NCBI GenBank assembly: GCA_963780395.1
Contig: CAWABY010000004.1
Location: 1-64,000 of the forward strand
Source of the DNA: VGBV01 sp963780395
GTDB lineage: Bacteria > Actinomycetota > Thermoleophilia > Solirubrobacterales > 70-9
DNA length: 64,000 bases
Reading direction: 5' to 3'
A program made the position numbers and the translations under genes. Below, one piece after another: positions 40,314-48,874 of this stretch (positions are counted from its first letter, which is position 1; the number at the start of each line of letters is the position of its first letter). The notes beneath the pieces are model-generated. The model worked only from the letters and a program-made list of their open reading frames with translations. It searched no databases and had not been told where the DNA came from.

Positions 40314-42774
40314 GAAGCTGCCCCCCGATGCTCTCCAGCTCCCGCTTGATCGCCACTCGGCGCTCGCCGACCTCCTTGTCGGTCAGGGTGCGATCGGGCG
40401 CGCTGAACTCGAGCTGGAGCGCCATGCTCTTGCTCCCCTCGCCCACCTGCTCGCCGGTGTAGAGGTCGAACACGCGCGCCTCCCGCAGCAGCTCGCCGCC
40501 CCCCGCCAGCACCGCGTCCCGGACGCGAGCCGCGGGAACGTCGGCGTCGACCACCACCGCCAGGTCCTGGAACACCGCCGGGTATGAGGTGACGTCGCTG
40601 TAGCGCTCCCGGCCGGCCTTGGAAGCCCCGACCAGCTCGGCGAGGCCGATCTCGAACCCAGCGGCGCCGTCGGCCTCGATCTCCCATGCCCGCAGCACCA
40701 GCGGGTGGATCTCGCCCAGCCAGCCGGCCGGGGCTCCGCCCAGGTGGACCGCGGCCGCACGGCCAGGCGCGAGAAACGGCTCGTCCGTCGGCTCGACGGC
40801 CAGCTCGGCTCCGAGCTGCTCGGCGAGGGCCTCCAGGGCTCCCTTGAGCGCGAAGAAGTCGCCCGGCCGCTCCCCTCCGCGCCAGCCGCGCTCGGCCAGC
40901 GGGCCCACGGCGAGGCAGCCGATCCGCTGGGGCTCGAAGGTCGGGGGCGGCCGCTCTCCCGCGAACTCGCCGCCCAGAGTGCCACCCGCCGGCGAGGAGC
41001 CCTCGCGCAGGTAAGCGCGCCCGGACTCGAACAGCGCCACGCGGCCCGCACCCCGCGCCAGGTTGTATGCCGCGGACTCGAGCAGCGAGGGGAGCAGCGT
41101 CGTGCGCAGCACCGAGTGCTCGACCGAGAGCGGGTTGCGGACGGCGATCGGCTCGCGGCGAGCGTCGCCCTCCGGGATCCGCAGCCGCGCGAGGGTCCCG
41201 GGCTCGGTCAGGCTCAGGTTGAGCACGTTGTCAAAGCCGAGATCCCGCATCGCGTCCTCTGCCCGGCGCCACAACACCTGCTCCCGGGTGAGGCGCCCGA
41301 CCCGGCTGGGCGACTCCGGCAGCGTCTCGGGCAGGCGGTCGAGTCCGTGGATCCGGCCCACCTCCTCGATCAGGTCGGCCTCGCGCCTGACGTCGTAGTG
41401 GCGGTGGAGCGGGACCTCGGCCTCGAGCTGGTCCTTGCTGCGCTTGACGGCGAAGCCGAGCCGCTTCAGGTAGCGCTCGGCCTCGGTCGGCTTCACGGGC
41501 ATCCCCAGCAGCCCCTCGATCCGCTTGCGGCGCAGCTTGATCTTGTGGGGACGCGGGATCTCGGCCGCGACGTCGATCGTGCCCGGGACGAGCTTGGCGC
41601 CGCACAGCTCGACGAACAGATTCGAGGCGACCAGCTGGCCCCAGATCGCGAGCTCCGGGTGAAGGCCTTTCTCGAAGCGATTCGACGCCTCCGAACGCAG
41701 CCCGAGCATGCGCGAGGTGCGCAGCACGTTGACGCTGTTCCAGTTCGCCGCCTCGAGGAGCACCCGGGTCGTGGTCTCGGAGACCTCCGAGCGGGCGCCG
41801 CCCATGATCCCGGCGATGCCCGAGGGACCCTCGCGGTCGCAGACCAGCACCGTCTCCGCGTCAAAGACGCGCTCGACGCCGTCGAGGGTGGTCATCTTCT
41901 CGCCCTCGTCGGCCGTGCGGATGATCAGCGCACCGTCCGGGACCTTGTCGAGGTCGAACGCGTGCAGCGGCTGCGCGGTCAGCAGCATCACGTAGTTGGT
42001 GATGTCGACGACGTTGTTGATCGGGCGCTGGCCGGCCGCGGTCAGCCGCTCCTTCAGCCACAGCGGCGAGGGCCCGATCTGCACGTCGGTGAACACCCGT
42101 GCCGTGAACCGCGGGCAGAGCTCGGGCACCTCGACCTCGACCGAAGCGTAGTCGGTGACCTTGCCCTCGCCCGTCGCCTCGGCGTCCTCGGCCCAGGGCG
42201 GATCGGCGAGCTTGGCCTCGGTGATCGCGTGCACCTCGCGCGCGAGCCCGTAGATCCCGAGGCAGTCGACCCGGTTCGAGTTCACCTCCAGGTCCAGCAC
42301 CGCCTCGCTCACCGGCAGCACCTCGTTCAGCGCCGTCCCCGGCTTCGCGGCGTTGTCCTGCTCCAGGACGATGATCCCCGCGGCGTCATCCCCCAGCTCC
42401 AGCTCGGCCTCGGAGAGGATCATCCCGTCGGAGACGACGCCGCGCAGCTTCGCCTGCTTCAGCTCGGTCCCGTCGGGCATCACCGCGCCCGGCAACGCCA
42501 CCGGCACCAGCTGGCCCGCGGCTACGTTGGGGGCGCCGCAGACGATGGTCCGCGTGCCGTCGCCCGTGTCGACCTCGCAGACCGTGAGCCGGTCGGCGTC
42601 GGGGTGAGGTTCGGCGGACAGCACCTCGCCCACCACGAAGCCGTCCGCCGAGGGGGGGCCGGCGTGGGAGATCCGCTCGACCTCGGTGCTCTTCAGGTCG
42701 AGCGCCCTCGCCAGCTCCTCCACGGACACCCCGGGGTCGCAGTACTCCCGCAGCCAGGAGACGGGGGCCTTCAT
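40306..42774 (-). CDS. pheT: Phenylalanyl-tRNA synthetase beta subunit
   Basis: An 822-residue subunit. Domains in order: tRNA-binding EMAP-like (GEVLSAEPHPDADRLTVCEVDTGDG), B3/B4 editing domain (FTARVFTDVQIGPSPLWLKERL to ASNRFEKGLHPE), B5 (PHKIKLRRKRIEGLLGM), core (PLSVEHSVLRTTLLPSLLESA) and the C-terminal FDX-ACB domain (YPAVFQDLAVVVDADVPAARV, DRTLTDKEVGERR). Follows pheS by 10 bases. Confidence 0.95.
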   Translation of the reverse strand: MKAPVSWLREYCDPGVSVEELARALDLKSTEVERISHAGPPSADGFVVGEVLSAEPHPDADRLTVCEVDTGDGTRTIVCGAPNVAAGQLVPVALPGAVMPDGTELKQAKLRGVVSDGMILSEAELELGDDAAGIIVLEQDNAAKPGTALNEVLPVSEAVLDLEVNSNRVDCLGIYGLAREVHAITEAKLADPPWAEDAEATGEGKVTDYASVEVEVPELCPRFTARVFTDVQIGPSPLWLKERLTAAGQRPINNVVDITNYVMLLTAQPLHAFDLDKVPDGALIIRTADEGEKMTTLDGVERVFDAETVLVCDREGPSGIAGIMGGARSEVSETTTRVLLEAANWNSVNVLRTSRMLGLRSEASNRFEKGLHPELAIWGQLVASNLFVELCGAKLVPGTIDVAAEIPRPHKIKLRRKRIEGLLGMPVKPTEAERYLKRLGFAVKRSKDQLEAEVPLHRHYDVRREADLIEEVGRIHGLDRLPETLPESPSRVGRLTREQVLWRRAEDAMRDLGFDNVLNLSLTEPGTLARLRIPEGDARREPIAVRNPLSVEHSVLRTTLLPSLLESAAYNLARGAGRVALFESGRAYLREGSSPAGGTLGGEFAGERPPPTFEPQRIGCLAVGPLAERGWRGGERPGDFFALKGALEALAEQLGAELAVEPTDEPFLAPGRAAAVHLGGAPAGWLGEIHPLVLRAWEIEADGAAGFEIGLAELVGASKAGRERYSDVTSYPAVFQDLAVVVDADVPAARVRDAVLAGGGELLREARVFDLYTGEQVGEGSKSMALQLEFSAPDRTLTDKEVGERRVAIKRELESIGGQLRE

Positions 42775-42784
42775 CTCGGAACCC

Positions 42785-43930
42785 TCATCGGAACTGCCCC
42801 AGGATGCGGACGTCGTTCTCGAAGTACTTGCGCAGGTCCGGGATCCCGTGCTTCAGCATCGCGATCCGCTCGATCCCCATCCCGAACGCGAATCCCTGGA
42901 CCTCTTCGGGGTCGTAGCCGTTGTGCTTGACGAACCCGAACACGTTCGGGTCGACCATGCCCGAGCCGAGAATCTCGATCCAGCCGGTCCCCTTGCAGAT
43001 CGGGTCGCGACCGCCGTCCTCGAGCCTTCCCGAGCCGCCGCAGGCGAAGCAGGAGACGTCCACCTCGACGCTCGGCTCGGTGAAGGGAAAGTAGCCGGGA
43101 CGGAACCGCGTCTCGCGCTCGGGGCCGAAGATCGCTCGCGCGAACTCGCTCAGGGTGCCCTTCAGGTCCGCCAGGGTGATCCCCTCGCCCACCGCGAGCC
43201 CTTCGATCTGATGGAACATCGGGCTGTGGGTGGCGTCGAAGGGATCGCTGCGATAGCAGCGGCCGGGGACGACGATGAAGATCGGCGGCGGCTCGGCTTC
43301 CATCGCCCTGACCTGCATCGGCGAGGTGTGGGTGCGCAGGACCACGTCCTCGGGCCCCGGCGGCAGGCCATCCCCGCTTGGACGTCCCGGCTCCTGCGGC
43401 GCCACCCGGAGCCCCGGAGCCAGCGAGGCCGGGTCGACGTAGAAGGTGTCCTGGTCCATCCGCGCCGCATGGCCCGGCGGGTGATTGAGCGCCGTGAAGT
43501 TGTAGTAGTCGAGCTCCACCTCCGGCCCGTGCATCACCCTGTAGCCGAGCCCGACGAACACGTCCTCGATCTCGCGGATGGTGCGGACAAGCAGGTGCAG
43601 GTAGCCCGACGGAGCGGCGGGCGACCCGGGCAGGGTGACGTCGACGGCGTCTCCCGCGAGTCGCTGCTCGAGCTCCGAAGCGTCGAGCTCGGCGGAACGC
43701 CTATGCAGCAGCGTCTCCAGCGCATCCCGGACCTCGTTGCCCGCTTTGCCGACCGCGCCGCGCTCGGTCTCGGGCAGCTCCGCGATTCCGCGCAGGATCT
43801 GTGTGAGCTCGGCCTTGCGCCCCAGGAAGCGGACCCGCAACTGCTCGAGCTCGCCGCTGCCGGAGGCGGAGGCGATCGCGTCTGCCGCCTCCCTCTCTAT
43901 CTGCTCGATCCGCTCGGTCGCCTCAGCCAT
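42785..43930 (-). CDS. pheS: Phenylalanyl-tRNA synthetase alpha subunit
   Basis: The catalytic subunit, 381 residues. N-terminal coiled coil (RIEQIEREAADAIAS), then class II motifs: GPEVELDYYNFTALNHPPGHAAR, LRTHTSPMQVRAM, PGRCYRSDPFDATHSPMFHQIEGL (motif 2) and FGFGMGIERIAML-type motif 3 (GFAFGMGIERIAMLKHG). The cysteine segment VSCFACGGSGRLEDGGRDPICKGTG is the variant found in many actinobacteria. Its start overlaps the methyltransferase stop by eight bases. Confidence 0.95.
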   Translation of the reverse strand: MAEATERIEQIEREAADAIASASGSGELEQLRVRFLGRKAELTQILRGIAELPETERGAVGKAGNEVRDALETLLHRRSAELDASELEQRLAGDAVDVTLPGSPAAPSGYLHLLVRTIREIEDVFVGLGYRVMHGPEVELDYYNFTALNHPPGHAARMDQDTFYVDPASLAPGLRVAPQEPGRPSGDGLPPGPEDVVLRTHTSPMQVRAMEAEPPPIFIVVPGRCYRSDPFDATHSPMFHQIEGLAVGEGITLADLKGTLSEFARAIFGPERETRFRPGYFPFTEPSVEVDVSCFACGGSGRLEDGGRDPICKGTGWIEILGSGMVDPNVFGFVKHNGYDPEEVQGFAFGMGIERIAMLKHGIPDLRKYFENDVRILGQFR

Positions 43931-44651
43931 CGCCGTCCTCCGGCATGTTCGCGTCGGGCGGCGACGATATCCGCTGCAGGGCGATCGCAGCCGCCGCCGC
44001 TACGTTCAGGGACTCGGCGCCCGGGAGCAGGGGAATCGTCACCTGCAGCTCGGACCTCTCCAGGACGTCGGCCGGCAATCCCTCGCGCTCGGCGCCGAGG
44101 CAGATCGTCGCCGGGCCGCTGAGCGACTCGATCGGCTCGCCGCCGTGAGCGACCAGCGCCGCCCGCGGCTCCGGGGTGTCGGCAACCCCGGCGCGCAGCA
44201 GCGGCTGTCCGAAGACGGCGCCCATGCTCGCCCGCACCGCGCGGGGTCCGAAGGGGTCAGCGCAGCCGGGGCCGAGCACCACGATGCCGCCGACCAGCGA
44301 GGCCGCTGTTCGGATCACGGTGCCGACGTTCCCCGGGTCGGCCACGCCGTGCAGGTAGACGCAGGGGGCGGCCGGCGGGTCCTCGCTCCAGCGCTGCCGC
44401 CAGACCCCGATCGCCCGCGTGCCGGAGCCGAGCGCGGAGACGCCGTCGAGCAGGTCCGGCTCGACCTCGGTGCCTCCGAGGCCCTCGCCCGCAGCGGTCA
44501 GCAGCTCGACCGGCTCAGCGCCCGCGGCCCGGGCGGCCGCCAGCAGGTCCTCGCCCTCCGTCACGAACAGCCCGTCGGCGTCGCGCGAGCGCCGCCGCGC
44601 CAACCGGCGCACCAGTTTCAGCTTCTCGTTCTGTGGGCTTGTGATGGTCAT
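43923..44651 (-). CDS. SpoU/TrmH-family RNA 2'-O-methyltransferase
   Basis: A 242-residue SPOUT methyltransferase acting on rRNA or tRNA ribose. N-terminal RNA-binding part ITSPQNEKLKLVRRLARRRSRDADGLFVTEGEDLL; then motif 1 LHGVADPGNVGTVIRTAASLVGG, motif 2 TICLGAEREGLPADVLE and motif 3 VTIPLLPGAESLNVAAAAAIAL. This gene commonly sits between rplT and pheS in actinobacteria. An intrinsic terminator precedes it, so it is first of the pheST-arg unit. Confidence 0.9.
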   Translation of the reverse strand: MTITSPQNEKLKLVRRLARRRSRDADGLFVTEGEDLLAAARAAGAEPVELLTAAGEGLGGTEVEPDLLDGVSALGSGTRAIGVWRQRWSEDPPAAPCVYLHGVADPGNVGTVIRTAASLVGGIVVLGPGCADPFGPRAVRASMGAVFGQPLLRAGVADTPEPRAALVAHGGEPIESLSGPATICLGAEREGLPADVLERSELQVTIPLLPGAESLNVAAAAAIALQRISSPPDANMPEDGDG

Positions 44652-44656
44652 GAAAT

Positions 44657-44686
44657 GAAAAGGGCGGCCGCTTTGCGGACCGCCCG
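44657..44686 (-). terminator. Intrinsic terminator after rplT
   Basis: On the minus strand GGGCGGTCCGC-AAA-GCGGCCGCCC forms a 10-bp stem with a three-base loop and is followed by TTTTC. It would end the infC-rpmI-rplT message just before the methyltransferase gene, whose start is six bases further on. Confidence 0.8.
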
Positions 44687-44710
44687 GGGAAAACGCGATA
44701 GTGCCTTGGC

Positions 44711-45070
44711 TCAGGCCGCGGCACCCTCCCGGGCTAGCTCCACGAATCGGCGGAAGCAGTCAGGGTCGCTGACGGCAATCTCGGCGAGCATCTTGCGGTT
44801 CACCTCCACCCCGGCCTCGTTGAGGCCGTGGATGAACTCGGAGTAGCTCATGCCCTCCTGGCGGGCGGCCGCGTTGATGCGGGTGATCCAGAGGCGGCGG
44901 AAGTCGCGCTTGCGGTTGCGCCGGTCGCGATAGGCGTAGGCGTCCGAGCGCATCACCTGCTCGTTGGCGAAGCGGTAGCTCGAGTGCTTGCGCCCGTAGT
45001 AGCCCTTGGCGCGGTCCAGGACCTTCTTGCGCCGCTTGCGGCGGGCGACGGCGTTGGTGGTGCGGGGCAT
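44711..45070 (-). CDS. rplT: 50S ribosomal protein L20
   Basis: A 119-residue basic protein that binds 23S rRNA early in assembly. The start MPRTTNAVARRKRRKKVLDRAKGYYGRKHSSYRFANEQVM and RKRDFRRLWITRINAAARQEGMSYSEFIHGL are unmistakable. The ATG at 45070 overlaps the rpmI stop (TGATG), which fixes the start. Confidence 0.97.
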   Translation of the reverse strand: MPRTTNAVARRKRRKKVLDRAKGYYGRKHSSYRFANEQVMRSDAYAYRDRRNRKRDFRRLWITRINAAARQEGMSYSEFIHGLNEAGVEVNRKMLAEIAVSDPDCFRRFVELAREGAAA

Positions 45071-45276
45071 CAGCGACCCGCCTTCCCGGGCAGCAGCACC
45101 TTGACCCGGCTGCGGTCGGCCTTCGAGATCTCGGAGGGACGACCGAGCTGCCGCTTCCGCTTGGGGCTCTTCTTCTCGAGGATGTGGCTCCGATTCGCGT
45201 GCCTTCCGCGCAGCTTGCCGGTGGCGGTCTTGTGGAACCGCTTCTTCGAGCCTGAATGGGTCTTCATCTTCGGCAT
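45070..45276 (-). CDS. rpmI: 50S ribosomal protein L35
   Basis: A 68-residue ribosomal protein, MPKMKTHSGSKKRFHKTATGKLRGRHANRSHILEKKSPKRKRQL. The start at 45276 gives the conserved MPKMKT N-terminus; an in-frame extension to 45309 is not conserved. It lies between infC and rplT as in nearly all bacteria. Confidence 0.97.
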   Translation of the reverse strand: MPKMKTHSGSKKRFHKTATGKLRGRHANRSHILEKKSPKRKRQLGRPSEISKADRSRVKVLLPGKAGR

Positions 45277-45357
45277 CGCGGCGACTATTGAAGCAGACAT
45301 GCAAGGCATTCCGGCACGCCTGGCCGCGGGGGGCGCCGGTGGACGAAGCGCCGCCGG

Positions 45358-45936
45358 CTAGCTCGCCGCGGCCTCCTGCTTTTCCTGGCCGGCTCCGCGA
45401 ACCGGGGCCAGCAGCATGTGCATGTTGCGGCCCTCCTGCTCGGGCGCCGACTCGATCGTCGCCAGCTCCGAGACGTCCTCGAAGAGCCGATCCAGGAGCA
45501 TCCGTCCGCGCTCGGGGTGGGACTGCTCGCGCCCGCGGAACATGATCGTCACCTTGACCTTGTCGTTCTGCTTCAGGAAGCGCTCGACGTGGCCCTTCTT
45601 GGTCTCGTAGTCGTGGTCCGCGATCTTGGGGCGCAGCTTGATCTCGCGGATGTTGACCTGGGTCTGGTGCTTGCGGGCGGCCTTGGCCTTCTGCTCCTGC
45701 TCGTACTTGTACTTCGAGTAGTCGAGCACGCGGCAGACCGGCGGCTTCGAGTTCGGCGCCACCTCGACCAGGTCCAGGTCGTGCTCCTGCGCGTAGGCCA
45801 GTGCCTCCGGCGTCGGCTTGACGCCGGCCTGCTCGCCGTTCTCGTCGATCAGCCGCACCTCGGGCACGCGGATGCGCTCGTTGATGCGAGTCAGATCCCG
45901 CTCAGGCGGGCGACGGTCGAACCGAGAGACCGCCAC
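45358..45936 (-). CDS. infC: Translation initiation factor IF-3
   Basis: A 192-residue factor preventing premature subunit joining and checking the initiator codon. The N-domain reads INERIRVPEVRLIDENGEQAGVKPTPEALAYAQEHDLDLVEVAPNSKPPVCRVLDYSKYKYEQ; the C-domain IREIKLRPKIADHDYETKKGHVERFL to GRNMHMLLAPV. The start is taken as GTG 45936 (MAVSRFDRRPPERDL). The rare ATT start used in many infC genes is not obvious here, but the upstream 20 bases lack a good Shine-Dalgarno, so the start is not certain. Confidence 0.95.
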   Translation of the reverse strand: MAVSRFDRRPPERDLTRINERIRVPEVRLIDENGEQAGVKPTPEALAYAQEHDLDLVEVAPNSKPPVCRVLDYSKYKYEQEQKAKAARKHQTQVNIREIKLRPKIADHDYETKKGHVERFLKQNDKVKVTIMFRGREQSHPERGRMLLDRLFEDVSELATIESAPEQEGRNMHMLLAPVRGAGQEKQEAAAS

Positions 45937-46046
45937 TAGCTGGGCATCTTGTAGCGCGTCAGGCGGATGAGGGAAAGTGGATCGGGAAGGCGGGCACGGG
46001 AGCGCTCAGCGGCGCGTCGTGGTTTGGGTGCCCGGCATTGCGAATG

Positions 46047-46052
46047 AGTATA
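46047..46052 (-). promoter_or_regulatory. Probable -10 element for infC-rpmI-rplT
   Basis: TATACT on the minus strand in the 137-base gap between thrS and infC, about 110 bases before the infC start. It lies 25 bases from the thrS stop, allowing a leader of roughly 100 bases. Confidence 0.4.
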
Positions 46053-46073
46053 GACGCACCTCCGCGGGCTCCG

Positions 46074-48005
46074 CTAGTCGCTGTCGACCCCCTGTTTGAT
46101 GCGCTCAGCGAGCTCTGCCGGGGTCATCTCGCCCAGTTCGCCGCCGTCGTGGGAGCGCACGGCGAGCTTGCCGGACTCCTGCTCGCGGTCCCCGAGCACC
46201 AGCATGAACGGCACCTTGGCCAGCTCCGCATCGCGGATCTTGCGTCCGACGGATTCGGTGCGCTCGTCCACGCCGACCCGCGCGCCCGCCTGGCGCAGCT
46301 CGCCGGCCACCTGCGCGGCGAACTCGTTGTGGCGGTCGGCGACCGGCAGCACCAGGGCCTGCACGGGCGCCAGCCACAGCGGCAGCCGCCCGCCGTGGTG
46401 CTCGATCAGGATCCCCGCGAAGCGCTCCATCGAGCCCAGCAGCGCGCGGTGGATCATCACCGGGCGGTGCTCGGCGTTGTCGGCGCCGGTATAGGAGAGG
46501 TCGAAGCGCTCGGGCATGAAGAAGTCGAGCTGGCAGGTGCCGAGCTGCCACGAGCGCCCGAGGGCGTCGGTGACGTGAAAGTCGATCTTGGGCCCGTAGA
46601 AGGCGCCTTCGCCGGGGTTGAGCTTGTAGTCGCGCCCCGTGCTGTCCAGGGCCTTCTTCAGCGCCGACTCTGCCCGCTCCCATTGCTCGGCGGTGCCGAT
46701 CGACTTCTCCGGACGTGTCGAGAGCTCGAGCGCTGGGTCCTCGAACCCGAAGCGGGCGTAGAGCTCGTCGATCGCCTCGATGATGTCCACCACCTCGGCG
46801 GTGACCTGCTCCTCGGTGCAGTAGACGTGCGCGTCGTCCTGAGTGAACGCTCGCACCCGCAGCAGCCCATGCAGGACGCCCTCGCGCTCGTTTCGGAAGA
46901 CCTTGCCGAACTCGGCCAGCCGCAGCGGCAGCTCGCGGTAGGAGTGCCGCCGCGAGCCGAACACCACGCAGGCGCCCGGGCAGTTCATCGGCTTCAGGGC
47001 GAAGCGGCGTCCCTCGGACTCGATGAAGAACATGTTGTCCTTGTAGTTGTCCCAGTGCCCGGAGCGGTGCCAGAGCTCCTCGTCCAGGACCTCGGGCGTC
47101 TTGATCTCCTCATAGCCGCGCTTGCGGAGCTGTTCGCGGACCTCGGCCGCCATCAGCTCCAGCAGCGCGCTTCCGTTGGGCAGCCAGAAGGGCATCCCCG
47201 GCGCCTCGGGGCGCAGCATGAACAGGTCCAGCTCGGGGCCGAGCCTGCGATGGTCGCGCTGCTTCGCCAGCTCCAGCTGCTCCAGGTGCGCGTCGAGCTG
47301 CTTCTGATCGTGGAACGCGGTGCCGTAGATGCGGGTCAGCATCTGCCGCGTCTCGTCGCCGCGCCAGTAGGCGCCGGCGAGCGAGGTCAGCTTGAAGGCA
47401 CCGATGCGACCCGTCGATGGGCCGTGCGGCCCGCGGCAGAGGTCCTCGAAGGGTCCGTTGCGGTACAGCGTCACGCTCTCGGCCCCCTCGTCGCGGACCA
47501 GGTCCTCGATCAGCTCGACCTTGTAGTCCTGGCCCTGGGCCCGGAAGTGCTCGATCGCATCGGCGGCCGGCAGCTCGCGCATCTCGAAGGGCTCGTCGGC
47601 CGCGATGTGCTCGCGCATCCGCTCCTCGATCCTGGCGAGGTCGTCGGGCCCGGGGCTCTCCCCGTCCGGGAACTCGATGTCGTAGTAGAAGCCGTCGGCG
47701 ATCGGCGGCCCGATCGAGATCTTCGCGGCCGGCCACAGGTCCAGCACCGCCTCGGCCAGCACGTGCGCGGCGTCGTGGCGAACCAGCTCCAGCGCCTCGG
47801 GGCTCTTGTCGGTGACGATCTCGATCCTCTCGCCGCCCGCCAGCGGCGCGCCCAGGTCGCGCAGCTCGCCGTCGGCCTTGATCGCCAGCGCCGCCTTGCC
47901 CAGGCCGGGGCCGATCGCCGCCGCAGCGTCGGCGCCCGTGGCCCCATCGTCGAGCTCCAGCTCGGCGCCGTCGGGCAACTCGACCTTGACCTTGGTCTCG
48001 GGCAT
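46074..48005 (-). CDS. thrS: Threonyl-tRNA synthetase
   Basis: A 643-residue class II synthetase. Order: TGS domain (VKVELPDGAELELDDGATGADAAAAIG), editing domain with zinc-like HDAAHVLAEAVLDLWP and GFYYDIEFPDG, catalytic core (IKTPEVLDEELWHRSGHWDNYKDNMFFIE, KPMNCPGACVVFGSRRHSYRELPLRLAEFG, LRVRAFTQDDAHVYCTEEQ) and the anticodon-binding domain (PLWLAPVQALVLPVADRHNEFA). The motif C of NCPG supplies a zinc ligand. It starts the infC cluster on the minus strand. No T-box structure is seen upstream. Confidence 0.96.
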   Translation of the reverse strand: MPETKVKVELPDGAELELDDGATGADAAAAIGPGLGKAALAIKADGELRDLGAPLAGGERIEIVTDKSPEALELVRHDAAHVLAEAVLDLWPAAKISIGPPIADGFYYDIEFPDGESPGPDDLARIEERMREHIAADEPFEMRELPAADAIEHFRAQGQDYKVELIEDLVRDEGAESVTLYRNGPFEDLCRGPHGPSTGRIGAFKLTSLAGAYWRGDETRQMLTRIYGTAFHDQKQLDAHLEQLELAKQRDHRRLGPELDLFMLRPEAPGMPFWLPNGSALLELMAAEVREQLRKRGYEEIKTPEVLDEELWHRSGHWDNYKDNMFFIESEGRRFALKPMNCPGACVVFGSRRHSYRELPLRLAEFGKVFRNEREGVLHGLLRVRAFTQDDAHVYCTEEQVTAEVVDIIEAIDELYARFGFEDPALELSTRPEKSIGTAEQWERAESALKKALDSTGRDYKLNPGEGAFYGPKIDFHVTDALGRSWQLGTCQLDFFMPERFDLSYTGADNAEHRPVMIHRALLGSMERFAGILIEHHGGRLPLWLAPVQALVLPVADRHNEFAAQVAGELRQAGARVGVDERTESVGRKIRDAELAKVPFMLVLGDREQESGKLAVRSHDGGELGEMTPAELAERIKQGVDSD

Positions 48006-48076
48006 GGGCTCGGATGCTAGTCGGGCGCAACTTCCCGCCCAAGTGTTAGTTTTCCTTAGCGATAGACCTAGCTGAA

Positions 48077-48215
48077 CCGATGTCTCCTCCCAGGAGCGGC
48101 ATCGGCCGGGGGACCCAGTCCCGGGGCGAATCGCAACGAGGCGACTCGATGCGTAACGCGACTCTCTAACGCGTGAGCCCGACAGCTAACCCCGGAAGCG
48201 CAACGAAGAGAGAGG
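48077..48215 (+). ncRNA. ydaO/yuaA c-di-AMP riboswitch upstream of the RlpA-like gene
   Basis: The same three conserved blocks as at 26.9 kb occur in order on the plus strand: GGGGGACCC (48108-48116), GGGGCGAAT (48123-48131) and GAGCCCGACAGCTAACCCC (48175-48193). CCGATG-CATCGG forms a hairpin in front, and CTCTCT (48163-48168) can pair with AGAGAG close to the Shine-Dalgarno AGAGAGG (48209-48215 region). Binding of c-di-AMP should repress the downstream cell-wall genes, probably at translation since no terminator is visible. Confidence 0.9.
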
Positions 48216-48222
48216 TCGGCGA

Positions 48223-48874
48223 ATGCGAAACAGCGGAATCCTCTGCGCCTGCGCTGGCGCGCTCGCCGCGATGGCCTTGGCCAGCCCCGGGATCGCCTCG
48301 GCCCAGTCGGGCGGCGTCGGAGTCGGCGGCGGCGTCGGGGAACCGGCCCAGCCGAGCGCCGACACCACCTACTACGACTACTGGTTCGGCGCGCGCGACC
48401 TGCAGCTCGGCAACGCCGGCGAGGACGTGAAGACGCTCAACTGGGTTCTGCGCGGCCTCGCCCTGGGCACGCCCTACAGCGGCGCCTTCCAGTCGCCCAC
48501 CGACGGCGCCGTGCGCGACTTCCAGTCCTCGGTCGGCGTCGCCGACGACGGTGTCGTCCGCCAGTCCACCCGCAAGAACGCTGGCCGCGCGGATGCTGAA
48601 CCAGAACGCCTCCTGGTATGGCCCCGGCTTCTGGGGCAATACGACCGCCTGCGGCCAGACGCTGACGAAGAAGATGGTCGGCGTCGCCCACAAGAAGCTT
48701 CCCTGCGGCACCCGCGTCGTCTTCGCCTACAAGGGGCGCTGGGCGCGGGCCAAGGTGATCGACCGCGGCCCCTTCATCGCCGGGCGCAAGTGGGACCTGA
48801 CCGAGCAGCTCGCGAAGCGCCTGGACACCATCCCCGTCGGCACCGCGACCGTGAAGGCCGTCGTCGCACCGTGA
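48223..48874 (+). pseudogene. Secreted peptidoglycan-binding/RlpA-like double-psi barrel protein, one frameshift
   Basis: A cell-wall protein. A signal peptide (ILCACAGALAAMALASPGIASA) and linker precede a peptidoglycan-binding helix bundle (LQLGNAGEDVKTLNWVLRGLA, DGAVRDFQSSVGVADDGVV). After one extra A near 48576 the frame continues NQNASWYGPGFWGNTTACGQTL, VGVAHKKLPCGTRVVFAYKGRWARAKVIDRGPF and RKWDLTEQLAKRL. This is the RlpA-like double-psi barrel with its catalytic Asp in VIDRGPF. Corrected length is about 217 residues. The stop overlaps the next gene's GTG. Repressed or induced through the c-di-AMP riboswitch in its leader. Confidence 0.83.

Noticed and set aside
46038..48020. A 660-codon frame opposite thrS
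   Set aside because: Antisense shadow of an unmistakable threonyl-tRNA synthetase.
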